Positions 28,680 to 39,029 of a stretch of 64,000 nucleotides of DNA are shown in pieces. The translations under genes were made by a program, and so were the position numbers. Under the pieces are notes generated by a model, which saw only the letters and a list, made by a program, of their open reading frames with translations, did no database searches and had not been told where the DNA came from. The stretch lies in NCBI GenBank assembly GCA_002085445.1, contig NBMI01000005.1:1-64000 (forward strand). Reading direction: 5' to 3'. Each line of letters starts with the position of its first letter. Within the stretch, counting starts at the first letter, position 1. This stretch comes from Candidatus Parabeggiatoa sp. nov. 2 (GTDB lineage: Bacteria; Pseudomonadota; Gammaproteobacteria; Beggiatoales; Beggiatoaceae).

Positions 28680-30119
28680 TTAGCCGAAACTCATTTTACC
28701 TTCTAAGTCATTGCGCGAGTCAGCATTATTTAACGCTTCTTCTTTACTGATTTTGCCATCTTTATATAAACAATAGAGAGCATCATCGAAAGTTTGCATC
28801 CCTTTTGCGCCACTGCCTTTCATAGCATCTTTAATCTCAGTCAATTTACCTTTGAGAATTAAGTTGGCAATATTCGGTGTGTTGATCATCACTTCGATAC
28901 CGGCACAGCGTTTGCCACGCACATCGGGAACCAAACGTTGCGAAATGACGGCCCGAATATTGGCCGACATATCCATAAACAGTGACTTGTGTTTATCAGT
29001 AGGAAACATGTTGACGATACGATCCATCGCTTGGTTAGCATTGTTGGCATGCATGGTGGAAACGCATAAGTGGCCCGTATTGGCTAATTCCAAGGCCGCT
29101 TCCATTGTTTCCATGGTGCGAATTTCTCCAATCAGAATCACATCGGGCGCTTCGCGCAAGGACGCTTTAATGGCAGCAGCGTAGGAAGCAGTATCAACGC
29201 CCACTTCTCGCTGATTGATAATAGACATTTTATTAGGATGAGAAAATTCGACAGGATCTTCAATAGTTAAAATATGGCCCGGTGAGTTAGCATTGCGATG
29301 ATCTATCATAGCGGCTAAGGTAGTGGACTTTCCAGAACCGGTACCACCTACCATTAGCAACAAGCCACGTTTAGACATCATTAACTCCAACAAGATGTCT
29401 GGCGTACCCAAGTCTTTCGCCGTGGGAATCTCCGCCGGAATAAAGCGCATAACCAAACCAATCGTTTTGCGCTGGAAAAAGGCATTGCCACGAAACCGCG
29501 CACTGCCATCCGGTAGCGAAATGGCGAAATCTAAATCTTTAGTTTGTTCAAATTGGGCAATTTGTTCATCAGTCAAAATGGAGTAGGCAAAGTTTTTAGT
29601 GATCTCTGCCGTGGCAACAAATGTACTTAATGGCCGCGCACTCCCATATATTTTAGCTTTGATTTGGGAACCGACGGTGACAAATAAGTCGGAGCCACTG
29701 TTTTGATGCACCAACTTTAAATAGTCCAGCACATTGCTACTATCTAATAATGGTATTTCATCTGAATCATCTTTGGGTTCAGCTTTTGGTTTTGCTTCTT
29801 CTTTTTTTTCCGCTTTATTAGCGCCGGCTGATCGAATAACTATTCCAACGGCATTCTGTTTAAAAGAGACGCTGACCTCAAAATCACAATTGCTGTTTTT
29901 GTAGACGAAATCTAACGCTTTGTTTTTCGCAAATTGTTTTTTTTGCGAGTCAGACATGATACCGAAGGCGGCCGCTTTAGCCATTTCAGCAGTCACAGCG
30001 GTTTTACCTACCGGTTTTTCTTTATCATTTAACTTGATTGTTACCGGCGAGCCAACGGTTACAAATAAGTCAGTACCGTTTTTTTCGGTCATTAATTTTA
30101 AATAAGGTGACAAGTCCAT
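28680..30119 (-). CDS. PilT/PilU-like type IV pilus ATPase with duplicated N-terminal domain
   Basis: 479 residues from ATG at 30119 (MDLSPYLKLMTEKNG). The longer frame to 30176 starts inside the 38-bp repeat array and is unlikely. Residues about 1-110 are a degenerate extra copy of the PilT N-terminal domain (TEKNGTDLFVTVGSP), a Lys/Glu linker follows, then a full domain (HQNSGSDLFVTVGSQ) and the secretion ATPase core: Walker A GGTGSGKST, Walker B VILIGEIR, His box MHANNANQAMDRI. Where PilT and PilU have GE(M/I)RD, this protein has GEIRT. It lies downstream of pilU and pilT and probably tunes pilus retraction, which is inferred. Confidence 0.87.
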   Translation of the reverse strand: MDLSPYLKLMTEKNGTDLFVTVGSPVTIKLNDKEKPVGKTAVTAEMAKAAAFGIMSDSQKKQFAKNKALDFVYKNSNCDFEVSVSFKQNAVGIVIRSAGANKAEKKEEAKPKAEPKDDSDEIPLLDSSNVLDYLKLVHQNSGSDLFVTVGSQIKAKIYGSARPLSTFVATAEITKNFAYSILTDEQIAQFEQTKDLDFAISLPDGSARFRGNAFFQRKTIGLVMRFIPAEIPTAKDLGTPDILLELMMSKRGLLLMVGGTGSGKSTTLAAMIDHRNANSPGHILTIEDPVEFSHPNKMSIINQREVGVDTASYAAAIKASLREAPDVILIGEIRTMETMEAALELANTGHLCVSTMHANNANQAMDRIVNMFPTDKHKSLFMDMSANIRAVISQRLVPDVRGKRCAGIEVMINTPNIANLILKGKLTEIKDAMKGSGAKGMQTFDDALYCLYKDGKISKEEALNNADSRNDLEGKMSFG

Positions 30120-30142
30120 CGTTCTTTTCAGATCAGTTATCT

Positions 30143-30294
30143 TATGTAGGGTGGGCAAAGTCTTTTTCTTGCCCACCTTTTATGTAGGGCGAGCAAAGTC
30201 TTTTTCTTGTCCACCTTTTATGTAGGGTGGGCAAAGTCTTTTTCTTGCCCACCTTTTATGTAGGGCGAGCAAAGTCTTTTTCTTGCCCACCTGC
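30143..30294. repeat. Four-copy 38-bp tandem repeat
   Basis: Units starting 'tatgtaggg' at 30143, 30181, 30219 and 30257 have a period of exactly 38 bp. Each contains 'gcaaagtctttttcttgccc', an imperfect hairpin. The array fills the upstream region of the PilT/PilU-like gene, so it may carry or displace its promoter. Confidence 0.9.
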
Positions 30295-30430
30295 TGCCGA
30301 AATTTAAAAGTTAAATTTGTTCCCACGCTGAGTATCTAGTTCAGTGATCAGTGTTCAGTTTTTATAAAAAATCAGTGATCAGTTTTTATCAGTGATTATT
30401 GAACACTGATCACTGTTCACTGAGAACTGA

Positions 30431-31582
30431 TTAGTGACCATCCTTATCTTCTTCTGTCTCTCTCAATCTCAAACCAGACTTACCTAGCCCGCCTTCAGAG
30501 TTTTTGCTTTCTAGTTTAATTCTAAGGCGCAATTCATTGGGCGAGTCGGCATTCGCAATGGCTTCTTCGAAGCTAATTTTGTCAGCTTCATAGTGGTCAA
30601 ACAGCGCTTGGTCAAAGGTTTGCATTCCTAATGCGGCCGATTTTGCCATAATAGGTTTAATCCCGCCCACATCGCCGGCTGCAATTAATTCTTGAATTAA
30701 TGGAGTATTGAGCAAAATTTCAATGGCCGCCGCCCGACCGCCAGTAACCGTTTTTACCAAACGTTGGGAAATGATGGATTTCAAGTTCAGCGATAAGTCT
30801 TGCATCAATTTCTTTTGCTTTTCTGTACCAAAAAAACCCAAAACACGGTCAACGGCTTGGTTAGCATTATTGGCGTGCAAAGTTCCCATCGCTAAGTGGC
30901 CGGTTTGCGCGAATTCCATGCCGAAATTCATAATTTCGGCATCACGAATTTCACCCAGGAGAATCACGTCGGGTGCTTGGCGCAGGGTATTGTGCAAAGC
31001 GGCTTCCCAACTGTAGGCATCGACACCAATTTCACGCTGCATGATGATGCAGTTTTTATGTGGATGCACGTATTCAATCGGATCTTCAAGGGTAATGATG
31101 TGTCCATAAGTGCTGCGGTTGCGGTAATCTATCAACGCGGCCATGGTGGTGGATTTACCAGAGCCGGTTCCGCCCACCATGATAATCAGGCCGTTTTTTA
31201 CCATGATGACTTCCTTGAGGATCGGCGGTAGTCCCAATTTGTCGAAATCAGGGACTTCGGCCGCGATAATACGCATGATGACACCTTGACAACCTTGTTG
31301 GATAAAGGCGTTGACACGAAAGCGACTGAGGCCGGGGGGATGTATCGCAAAGTTGCACTCTTTGGTTTCTTCATACTCCTTGAGTTGCTTATCGTTCATA
31401 ATGCATTGGGTTAATGTCATCGAATCGTTTGCGGTTAAAGGCTTTTTCGTCATCGGTGTCATTTTACCTTTGAGCTTCATTGCTGGTGGAAACCCGGCGG
31501 TAAGAAATAAGTCTGAACCACCTTCCTTAGTCATCAACTTCAGCAACTTGATCATAAAGCTCATGGCTTCATCTCTTTCCAT
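30431..31582 (-). CDS. pilU: PilU, type IV pilus retraction ATPase
   Basis: A 383-residue ATPase with N-terminal MTKEGGSDLFLTAG, Walker A GGTGSGKST, Walker B VILLGEIRD, and HANNANQAVDR as His box. The C-terminal extension rich in charged residues (LESKNSEGGLGKSG) is typical of PilU relative to PilT. It assists PilT in depolymerising pilin during twitching. It lies 41 bp downstream of pilT in the same orientation, as in many gammaproteobacteria, and 311 bp upstream of the third ATPase, with TCAGTGA-type and 38-bp repeats between. Confidence 0.93.
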   Translation of the reverse strand: MERDEAMSFMIKLLKLMTKEGGSDLFLTAGFPPAMKLKGKMTPMTKKPLTANDSMTLTQCIMNDKQLKEYEETKECNFAIHPPGLSRFRVNAFIQQGCQGVIMRIIAAEVPDFDKLGLPPILKEVIMVKNGLIIMVGGTGSGKSTTMAALIDYRNRSTYGHIITLEDPIEYVHPHKNCIIMQREIGVDAYSWEAALHNTLRQAPDVILLGEIRDAEIMNFGMEFAQTGHLAMGTLHANNANQAVDRVLGFFGTEKQKKLMQDLSLNLKSIISQRLVKTVTGGRAAAIEILLNTPLIQELIAAGDVGGIKPIMAKSAALGMQTFDQALFDHYEADKISFEEAIANADSPNELRLRIKLESKNSEGGLGKSGLRLRETEEDKDGH

Positions 31583-31623
31583 CTTTCTGTTCCTCTAATC
31601 TGTCAAAATGCGGGCTGCTTGGC

Positions 31624-32661
31624 TTACGCGAATTTATCTTTATTCATAGCATGTTCACGAGCGTGCTCTTTGGTGATGATCTTCTGTTTGAGTAAATTTT
31701 CAAGGTTTTGATCCAAGGTTTGCATCCCATGTCTTTGCCCTGTTTGCATAGCGGAGTACATTTGGGCAACCTTACTCTCACGAATCAAGTTACGAATAGC
31801 CGGCGTGCCAACGAGGATTTCGTGAGCAGCGACGCGCCCACCCCCAACTTTTTTCAATAAAGCTTGCGAAATCACGGATTGTATGGATTCCGACAACATG
31901 GTACGCACGGTGGGTTTTTCAGCGGTGGGGAAGACTTCAACAATACGATCAATGGTTTTAGCGGCCGAGTTGGTGTGTAGCGTACCAAAAACAACGTGCC
32001 CCGTTTCTGAAGCCGACAACGCGAGGCGGATGGTTTCCAAGTCACGTAACTCGCCGACGAGAATAACGTTAGGATCTTGACGCAGAGCGGATCTCAACGC
32101 GTTATCAAAACTCAGGGTATCGCGTTTGACTTCACGTTGGGTAATGAGACAGCGTTTGCACTCATGGACAAATTCAATAGGATCTTCAATGGTAAGAATA
32201 TGCCCATATTCCATTTCATTGCGGTAATTCATCATGCCCGCTAATGTAGTCGATTTACCAGAGCCGGTGCCCCCGGTGACGGTGACAATGCCTTTGTGCG
32301 TCATGGCGAATTTTTTTAAAATGGGGGGGGCTTTCAGTTGTTCTAAACTTAAAATGGTTGAGGGAATGGTACGAATAACGGCCCCAGCCCCGCGATTTTG
32401 GACATAAGCATTGACACGAAACCGTGCCACCCCGGGAATGGCAAACGAAAAGTCGCATTCGAGGTATTTTTCATACTCCTTGCGCTGTTTATCGTTCATC
32501 ACGTCATAGATCATGTCGCGCACTTGGGTATGATCAAAGGGGGGCACGTCGATTTTACGCATGTCTCCGCTCACTCGCACCATCGGTTCCACACCGGCAG
32601 AGATATGAAAATCAGAGACACCATTGGACACGCCAAAAACGAGTAAGTCTGTGATGTTCAT
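31624..32661 (-). CDS. pilT: PilT, type IV pilus twitching motility ATPase
   Basis: 345 residues, the usual PilT length. The N-terminal MNITDLLVFGVSNGVSDFHI and SAGVEPMVRV are followed by Walker A GGTGSGKST, the Asp box IEDPIEFVHE, Walker B VILVGELRDLETI and His box TLHTNSAAKTIDRI, with the C-terminal RHGMQTLDQNL. It is the hexameric cytoplasmic motor that retracts type IV pili. It is the first gene of the pilT-pilU-pilU-like run and is transcribed divergently from the ABC ATPase at 32734, with about 72 bp between the starts for both promoters. Confidence 0.96.
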   Translation of the reverse strand: MNITDLLVFGVSNGVSDFHISAGVEPMVRVSGDMRKIDVPPFDHTQVRDMIYDVMNDKQRKEYEKYLECDFSFAIPGVARFRVNAYVQNRGAGAVIRTIPSTILSLEQLKAPPILKKFAMTHKGIVTVTGGTGSGKSTTLAGMMNYRNEMEYGHILTIEDPIEFVHECKRCLITQREVKRDTLSFDNALRSALRQDPNVILVGELRDLETIRLALSASETGHVVFGTLHTNSAAKTIDRIVEVFPTAEKPTVRTMLSESIQSVISQALLKKVGGGRVAAHEILVGTPAIRNLIRESKVAQMYSAMQTGQRHGMQTLDQNLENLLKQKIITKEHAREHAMNKDKFA

Positions 32662-32733
32662 CGTATTTCCTGTTTATTTAAGTGTTTATTAAAAAAATAG
32701 AAGCGCGTGCCTATTGTAAATCATTCACAAGAA

Positions 32734-33372
32734 ATGGATTGTAGTCTTACAGTTGAGCATTTGCAGTGTATCCGCGATGACAGAGTGTTGTTTGATGACT
32801 TGAATTTTGGCCTGTCTAAGGGACAACTGCTCCAAATAGAAGGTCGTAATGGTAGTGGCAAAACCAGCCTATTACGCATTTTATGTGGTTTAACCTTACC
32901 AACGGAAGGCATAGTATATTGGAAAAATCAGGATATTCAAGAGATTAAATCGAATTACTGGGCGACGTTGGCGTATATTGGACATGCTAATGGTGTTAAA
33001 GCGGAATTGACACCGATAGAAAATTTGGTGATGGCGCAAGCGTTAGCGGCAAAACCTACTTCTGTCGATTTTGTTGACGCGCTAGATCAAGTCGGTTTAT
33101 ACGGTTTTGAAGATGTGCCGACGCGCACCTTGTCTGCCGGCCAACAACGCCGTGTCGCTTTGGCACGGTTATTAGTCAGTGAGGCGCAATTATGGATACT
33201 TGATGAACCGTTTACGGCCCTAGACAAGGCCGCCATCGGCATGATTGAGGATTGGCTTGAGGCACACATATCGCGTGGTGGGATGGCCGTTTTAACGTCG
33301 CACCATACCGTCAACTGTAAATACGCAACATATCTTCAACTTGATCAATTATCAGTCAACAATTATCAATAA
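32734..33372 (+). CDS. ccmA: CcmA-like cytochrome c biogenesis ABC ATPase
   Basis: 213 residues from ATG at 32734 (MDCSLTVEHLQCIRDDRVLF); a GTG at 32707 is possible. Walker A EGRNGSGKTSLLRILCGL, signature LSAGQQRRVALARLL and Walker B LWILDEPFTALD are intact. The short size and phrases such as TPIENLVMAQAL and SHHTVNCKYA fit CcmA, which couples ATP hydrolysis to release of haem-bound CcmE. The usual partners ccmB and ccmC do not follow; trkH comes next after repeats. The assignment therefore rests on the protein alone. Confidence 0.78.
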   Translation: MDCSLTVEHLQCIRDDRVLFDDLNFGLSKGQLLQIEGRNGSGKTSLLRILCGLTLPTEGIVYWKNQDIQEIKSNYWATLAYIGHANGVKAELTPIENLVMAQALAAKPTSVDFVDALDQVGLYGFEDVPTRTLSAGQQRRVALARLLVSEAQLWILDEPFTALDKAAIGMIEDWLEAHISRGGMAVLTSHHTVNCKYATYLQLDQLSVNNYQ

Positions 33373-33384
33373 ACAGTTATCAAT

Positions 33385-33579
<195 letters not shown>

Positions 33580-35025
33580 ATGCAACTCTCTGTTACTCAA
33601 CGTATTCTTGGCCTGTTACTCATCTCGTTCAGTCTAACCTTGTTGCCCCCGATGGGCGTGTCATTATTGTACCAAGACAATGGGCTGGGGGCCTTTGTTA
33701 AGGCATTTTTAGTCATGTTTTGTGTGGGTATGGCCCTTTGGTTTCCCGCCAGAGAAGCTAAAAAAGAGTTACATTTGCACGATGGTTTTCTGATTACTGC
33801 CGTATTTTGGACTGTCCTCAGTATAGTGGGGGCACTGCCGTTTCTATTTGTCTTGGATTTAAGTATCGCTCAAGCGGTGTTTGAAGCGGTGTCTGGGTTT
33901 ACAACAACCGGTGCGACGGTAATTACTAACCTAGATAACTTGCCCGAATCCATTTTGTATTATCGCCAACAACTACAATGGCTAGGAGGACTCGGCGTTA
34001 TCGTGTTAGCGGTGGCCGTGTTGCCTATGTTAGGCATTGGCGGTATGCAATTATATCGCGCCGAAACGCCCGGCCCTATGCGCGATGAAAAACTGACACC
34101 GCGTCTTGGAAATACGGCTAAGGCTTTGTTATATATCTATATTGTTTTAACCGTTGCCTGTACCTTTGCTTACTGGGTAGCGGGGATGAGTCTATTTGAT
34201 GCGATAGGGCACAGCTATTCCACCGTCGCAACCGGCGGATTTTCTACCCATGATGCCAGTTTAGGCTATTACAACAGCCCGGTAATAGAGATTATTGCGA
34301 TGATATTTATTATCTTGGGCAGCCTAAATTTCACCGTGCATTTTGTCGCGTGGCATAAATTAGATATACGCCACTATTGGCAAGATATTCAAGGCCGTGT
34401 ATTTATTTATATTGTCTTGGCGCTGATAGCGATTACCGTTGTCGTGTTAATGTGGAAAGGTGTTTATACTCATTTTTGGACGGCCTTACGCTACGCCAGT
34501 TTTGAAGTCATTTCAATTATCAGCAGCACGGGCTATGCGATTGATGATTTTAGTAGCTGGCCGTTATTTTTGCCGGTGCTGATTTTGGGCAGTGGTTTTA
34601 TTGGCGGCTGCGTCGGCTCAACGGCGGGTGGTTTTCGAGTCGTTCGCTTTATCCTGTTGTACAAGCAAGCCGCTCGAGAAATTATGCGCTTAATTCATCC
34701 CAACGCCGTGATTGCCGTCAAGATTGGTCAGCAAAAAGTGTCAGACAGTGTGGCACAAGCGGTATGGGGATTTTCTTTTTTATATATGGCGAGTTATGTT
34801 TTTTTGTCATTGTTGTTTTTGGCAACGGGTGTCGATTATATTACCGCGTTTTCTGGCGTTGCCGCGACATTGAATATGACCGGCCCCGGTTTGGGGGGGG
34901 TTGCCGGGACTTATAAGGACATCAGTGATGCGGGTTTATGGATACTGAGTTTTGCTATGTTATTGGCTCGCTTAGAAATTTTTACATTGCTTGTTTTATT
35001 AACGCCGGCCTTTTGGAGACGATAA
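33580..35025 (+). CDS. trkH: TrkH-type potassium uptake channel subunit
   Basis: A 481-residue inner-membrane protein with four pore-loop repeats. The filter-like segments are visible as TTTGATVI, STVATGGFST, ISSTGYAIDD and ATLNMTGPGLGG. Membrane helices flank each, and the N-terminus MQLSVTQRILGLLLISFSL fits TrkH rather than KtrB. It imports K+ together with the cytosolic TrkA/TrkG-type regulator, not present here. The sequence directly before the ATG is a TTTTTCA heptamer array with no Shine-Dalgarno motif, so translation initiation may be weak or unusual. No frameshifts are seen. Confidence 0.93.
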   Translation: MQLSVTQRILGLLLISFSLTLLPPMGVSLLYQDNGLGAFVKAFLVMFCVGMALWFPAREAKKELHLHDGFLITAVFWTVLSIVGALPFLFVLDLSIAQAVFEAVSGFTTTGATVITNLDNLPESILYYRQQLQWLGGLGVIVLAVAVLPMLGIGGMQLYRAETPGPMRDEKLTPRLGNTAKALLYIYIVLTVACTFAYWVAGMSLFDAIGHSYSTVATGGFSTHDASLGYYNSPVIEIIAMIFIILGSLNFTVHFVAWHKLDIRHYWQDIQGRVFIYIVLALIAITVVVLMWKGVYTHFWTALRYASFEVISIISSTGYAIDDFSSWPLFLPVLILGSGFIGGCVGSTAGGFRVVRFILLYKQAAREIMRLIHPNAVIAVKIGQQKVSDSVAQAVWGFSFLYMASYVFLSLLFLATGVDYITAFSGVAATLNMTGPGLGGVAGTYKDISDAGLWILSFAMLLARLEIFTLLVLLTPAFWRR

Positions 35026-35039
35026 TTTCCGTTTAAGCC

Positions 35040-35182
35040 CTCTAAAAAATCCGATTTTTCAAGCTCTCTAAAAAAGCCGATTTTTCAAGCCATCAAGAAG
35101 GCCGGAGTCCAAACGACGCTAAAGCGAAACTTTAGCGTCGTTTTTAGTTTGGCAGTCGTCCAAGAAGACAGGAGTCCAAACT
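35040..35182. repeat. CCAAACTTTAGTTTGG-type repeats after trkH
   Basis: Two 'aagctctctaaaaaagccga' type units and several 'gagtccaaac...gtttggcag' palindromes. No gene or clear terminator is seen. Confidence 0.55.
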
Positions 35183-35622
35183 TTAGTTTGGCAGTCGTCC
35201 AATAAAATGGGAATGTTCTTCAAGCCAGTTTAGATATTCTTGAGCTATCTGGTTTGATGGCTCAATCTCTAAAACTTTTTGGCACAAAAGTTCTACCTGC
35301 CAGTAATCACGATAATGTTTAAACACCAGTTCAATCTGGTTCAAATACAAACTGTTTTTCAAATACAAACTGTCTATTTCTCTGCCTTGGAATCCGCCCA
35401 TAAATTTTTTATGGACTGACTCTTGGAACCTTTTCAACAGTCGATTAGCTCTTCCATAACATTCCAATGCCATCACATAGTCTTGCTCATAACACTTTTT
35501 TCCTAGTTGTTCATATTTTACGACAAGCGTTCACTGTACCAGATATATTTATCATAAGGTACGCGAAACAATGGATGTTTTTTCAGTTCATCTGGCATAG
35601 TCGTTGGAATCTCTCTATAAAT
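35183..35622 (-). pseudogene. Remnant of a TPR-containing protein
   Basis: Reading leftwards on the minus strand, one frame gives IYREIPTTMPDELKKHPLFR and continues VPYDKYIWYSERLS before a stop. A second frame then gives KYEQLGKKCYEQDYVMALEC and YGRANRLLKRFQES, ending with VELLCQKVLEIEPSNQIAQE, which resembles tetratricopeptide helices. The two pieces join naturally if a single frameshift near 35522 is repaired. The parent protein is not identifiable, and repeats lie on both sides. Confidence 0.55.
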
Positions 35623-35689
35623 TTATGGCAAAGGTTAGGATTTTGGCTATACGGAACGTACTTCAAATACAACAAGGATTGAATATAAC

Positions 35690-36640
35690 CAAGGATAAAT
35701 CCCAGCGGTTTGTGGGCCATAAAACCGTTTGAAAGACGAATTAAGTACAACGAATTACGCGGATAAACGAATTCAGTACAACGAATTACGCGGATAAACG
35801 AATTCAGTACAACGAATTACGCGGATAAACGAATTAAATACAACGAAACTTCGTTCTGGAACGCCAAACGCAGTGGCGGAACGCCTATTACGCCGTTATT
35901 AGGACTCAGTTTGACCCTGAATTTTGTATGGCTATTAGCACTGATTTGAGGGCCATAAAACCGTTTGAAAGAGTTCAAATTAATCTTTGGCCTTACAAAC
36001 AACAAGGATTAAATATAACCAAGGATAAATCCCTGCTTATACCCAATCCCTGTATGGTTTGAGGGCCATAAAACCGTTTGGTTAGAAACTACAAGGATTG
36101 TATATAATAAGGTATTTTAAAAACAGCGACGTTTTCGACGTTAACAAGTTAGATTACCACTAAAAGCAACAGCAATCTCATAGTCCAAAACTCAACGACT
36201 TTTTGAGAAACCAAAATTATCGTAGCGAAGCTCGTTACTGCGTTTCTAGGTAGTCACACTGGCAAGCCCCAACGGGGCGAGATTAATAAAGCCAGGGGCA
36301 ACGCCCTTGGCAAGCAAGCCCCAACGGGGCGAGATTAATAACAATAACCCGCTATAACGGTAAATAGGAGATAATATATATGAATATTCTTAAAGCGGGA
36401 AGAAGCCGTCTTAACTGTGTGTAGTTTGTTGTGATTGTAGGCATGTAGCGTAATTACGCAATGGATGTGCCAAGAAAAAATTGAATATTTTCGATTATAT
36501 ATAAAAAAGGCTTAACAATTATAAAAATATTATCTAAGGCAACTCACAAAAATTAATAGACCCATTTTAGAAAAAACTTCTACACGACACTACAGCCACT
36601 TTTTCTGAGCGGGTATTTTATTTATTTGAATCAAAGTTAA
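35690..36640. repeat. Repeat-filled intergenic region
   Basis: Contains about four tandem 31-bp units 'gtacaacgaattacgcggat' + 'aaacgaattca' (35733-35845), several 'gagggccataaaaccgtttg' units (35706, 35949, 36060), a lone CAAGGATTGTATATAATAAG end (36092) and the 'gccccaacggggcga' hairpins (36263-36340). No gene is supported. Confidence 0.7.
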
Positions 36641-36644
36641 TCCG

Positions 36645-37445
36645 TTGTCGTCAGGAACTATCTTCAAGAAAGGGTTCAGTGATGTTGATATCTTTACGAA
36701 GCTTGTTTTTGACTTCACAGGTGCATCGATCAAAATCGATGAAGTGGAAAACGAAAAGGCTTTCGTCGAGCCTGTCGTAAACGTCGCAACCAAGTTTGAT
36801 TTGTTTGCTGAAGATAAAAAGAACCGCATTATTGTCGAAGCGCAACATGCCAATTACGGAGACAATTTTGAACGGTTTTTTTACGACCACCAAATAGCGA
36901 TGGCGGAAACAATCGCTAGTTCAGAAACCTACCGTTTCCCCAAAACGGTATATACTCTGGTGTTTTTCACCGACAGACTTTCACCAGTAGGCGGGAAAAA
37001 TATCCTCGTCCATGATGCCCAAATGAGAGATATCATAGACGATGAAGTTGTTAAAGGAGTTTTCCTTCGTAAGCATCGGTTGTTTTTTATCTTCACCAAG
37101 AATCCGGAGGCAGATACGAGAGGTTCCGAAGAACGCCGGGAATGGATAAAAGCCATCCACGCAACCCTGAGCGGAACGGTTTGCAAAAATGAGTACAGCA
37201 ATGTCCAAATAAAACGGCTTTTCGATAGAATTGCAGCTGACAAAACCACGGCGGAGGAGCGCGCAAAGATGAAAGACGAGCGGAATCACGATACCGCCAT
37301 TAAAGAGGCCGTTCACAAAGAACTTCTAAAAACGGCTCGAAACCTGATAATACGTAATGGCGAAATAAGTAATTCTGATATCTTCGAGATTACTGGACTA
37401 TCGTTGAATGACATCCAAGATTTGCGAAATAATCTGAAAGACTGA
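36645..37445 (+). pseudogene. PD-(D/E)XK nuclease-family protein (PDDEXK_2/Rpn-like), N-terminus damaged
   Basis: The 266-codon frame matches the transposase-associated PD-(D/E)XK family in its core: IFKKGFSDVDIFTKLVFDFT, KFDLFAEDKKNRIIVEAQHA (the D...ExQ active-site pattern) and FERFFYDHQIAMAE. A charged helical tail follows (residues about 205-266). The open frame extends slightly upstream as IKVNPLSSGTIFKKGF but has no ATG before an in-frame TGA. The only start is a TTG at 36645. Family members normally have an ATG a few residues before this segment, so the start codon seems lost. It may still be translated from TTG. Confidence 0.65.
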
Positions 37446-37814
37446 CCTAAATTTGATGTACTTGGAGTCTAAGCTTTAGTCTTCCAGTCCACATCAAGAA
37501 CGTACTCACCCAAAACTCCTGAGAAAAGGGGTTCCAGAAATGGAACCCCTTTCAATAACCCGCCATAACGGTAACTGACAGGTTCTCTATAGGCTATCTC
37601 ATTGTTATCAATGTCTTTTCGATATCCTCTTTAACACAATCCTAGATTTTCTCAAACACCTAAATCAGACTAGCAATTCTCAACCACAAAACTGGCCTAA
37701 ACCGCAAAACAAGCAGTTCATCCTTGATTTGAGTGGGCACGGTTCTATTATAGCGGGTTATTGATTAATAAAGCCAAGGGCAACGCCCCTTATAGCCCCA
37801 ACGGGGCGATATTA

Positions 37815-38040
37815 ATATTCACCAAGCCAAGAGAACCGCTTGAAGACGTTTTGGATAAACTCAAGATTGAGTTTGCCTTCGGCATCAAATCTTGTTGGTT
37901 AGTGATACCGCCACTTGAATTAATCACCGTCTATTCAAATGACAACCTATCCAAATCATTTGCGAGGCCAATCTGTCAAGAAGTCTTTGACGAAGTACTC
38001 GATATCAAAATACCGCTCACGGAAATTTTTTCGAAAAAGT
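37815..38040 (+). pseudogene. C-terminal fragment of a Uma2-family (DUF820) endonuclease-like protein
   Basis: The segment EPLEDVLDKLKIEFAFGIKS followed by CWLVIPPLELITVYSNDN and EVFDEVLDIKIPLTEIF matches the C-terminal half of Uma2/DUF820 proteins (restriction-endonuclease-like fold). The N-terminal half with the catalytic residues is replaced by a 'gccccaacggggcgatatta' hairpin repeat at 37795-37815. The reading frame continues without family similarity to 38177. Non-functional. Confidence 0.7.
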
Positions 38041-38179
38041 ACTCCTCAAAAATATCCTATTTTTTCAAGAAATCGGAAAAAACCCACCAATTTTGTCGCC
38101 ATTTTTCCACCTGTGTTGTCGCCGAGCATAGAATGACAGTAAAATTTAGATTTATTGTTCTGGCCGATTTGCTATGAGG

Positions 38180-39000
38180 ATGACGGGGCTATTTGGGGGC
38201 GTTTTTGGGGCGTAAAGCTATAAAAACAAATGGCATGAGACAACGTGTTTCCGTTGATTATTCTGATTAATTATTGATTATAACAGAGGGTTTTAAAATA
38301 GCGGTCTATTGAACGATAATGTCGAGTTAACTTTTTGGCTTGTCTCGTCGCCATGGGAGACAATTCGGAAAACATTTTAATTGTGAATAATAATTATATA
38401 ACGTGTTATTTTAACAGTCCTTTTTTTAGTTTTATTGAAAATAGCGGCCTTTATGATGATTTAATCGTCTTACCTATTATAATATTAATACGCATTTTTA
38501 GTAAGGGTATTACAAAAATACGCGGCTATCCGAGGGTGGCTTTTTTGCCTAAAAAGCGATATTTTTATATAAAGTACCGCTATTAATTCATTATTAACAA
38601 TAAACGCCTATTTTACTAAGTTAAAATTCTATTTATTAGAAAATTTAGGGGGTTATATATTTTAAAGGTTGTTTTTTTAAATAACATAACCTATTGTTAA
38701 ACATATAATTTTTACTATTTAACTTATTTAAACACGCTAATAGTGAATAGCGCCAACCCCGTAGGGGTTGAATATGAATAGCCCCAGGTGAAACCTGGGG
38801 TAAAGGTAAATAAAGCGCCAACCCCGTAGGGGTTGAATATGAATAGCCCCAGGTGAAACCCTCATCCTTAGACATAAGTTTTTAAATAATTGATTTTTAT
38901 GGATTTTAACGAGTAGGCCCCACGTCAGGGAGCCATTATAAATATCCGTTTCGGAAAGCTTCGCACACATATGGTTCGAATATCCTAAGTACTTTTGGGA
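38180..39000. other. AT-rich region without genes
   Basis: Long AT-rich stretch (38260-38720) without supported ORFs, then two copies of 'gccaaccccgtaggggttga' hairpins (38753-38860) and a 'ttatccgtttcggaaagc' repeat like the one that forms the tail of the 2580 gene. Confidence 0.5.
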
Positions 39001-39029
39001 ATGCACCTGGTATCCAAAAGACTTGTGTA

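Noticed and set aside
28680-30176. Longer start at 30176 for the PilT/PilU-like protein
   Set aside because: The extra residues MGKKKTLPTLHK come from the 38-bp repeat unit, whereas ATG 30119 begins the recognisable domain.
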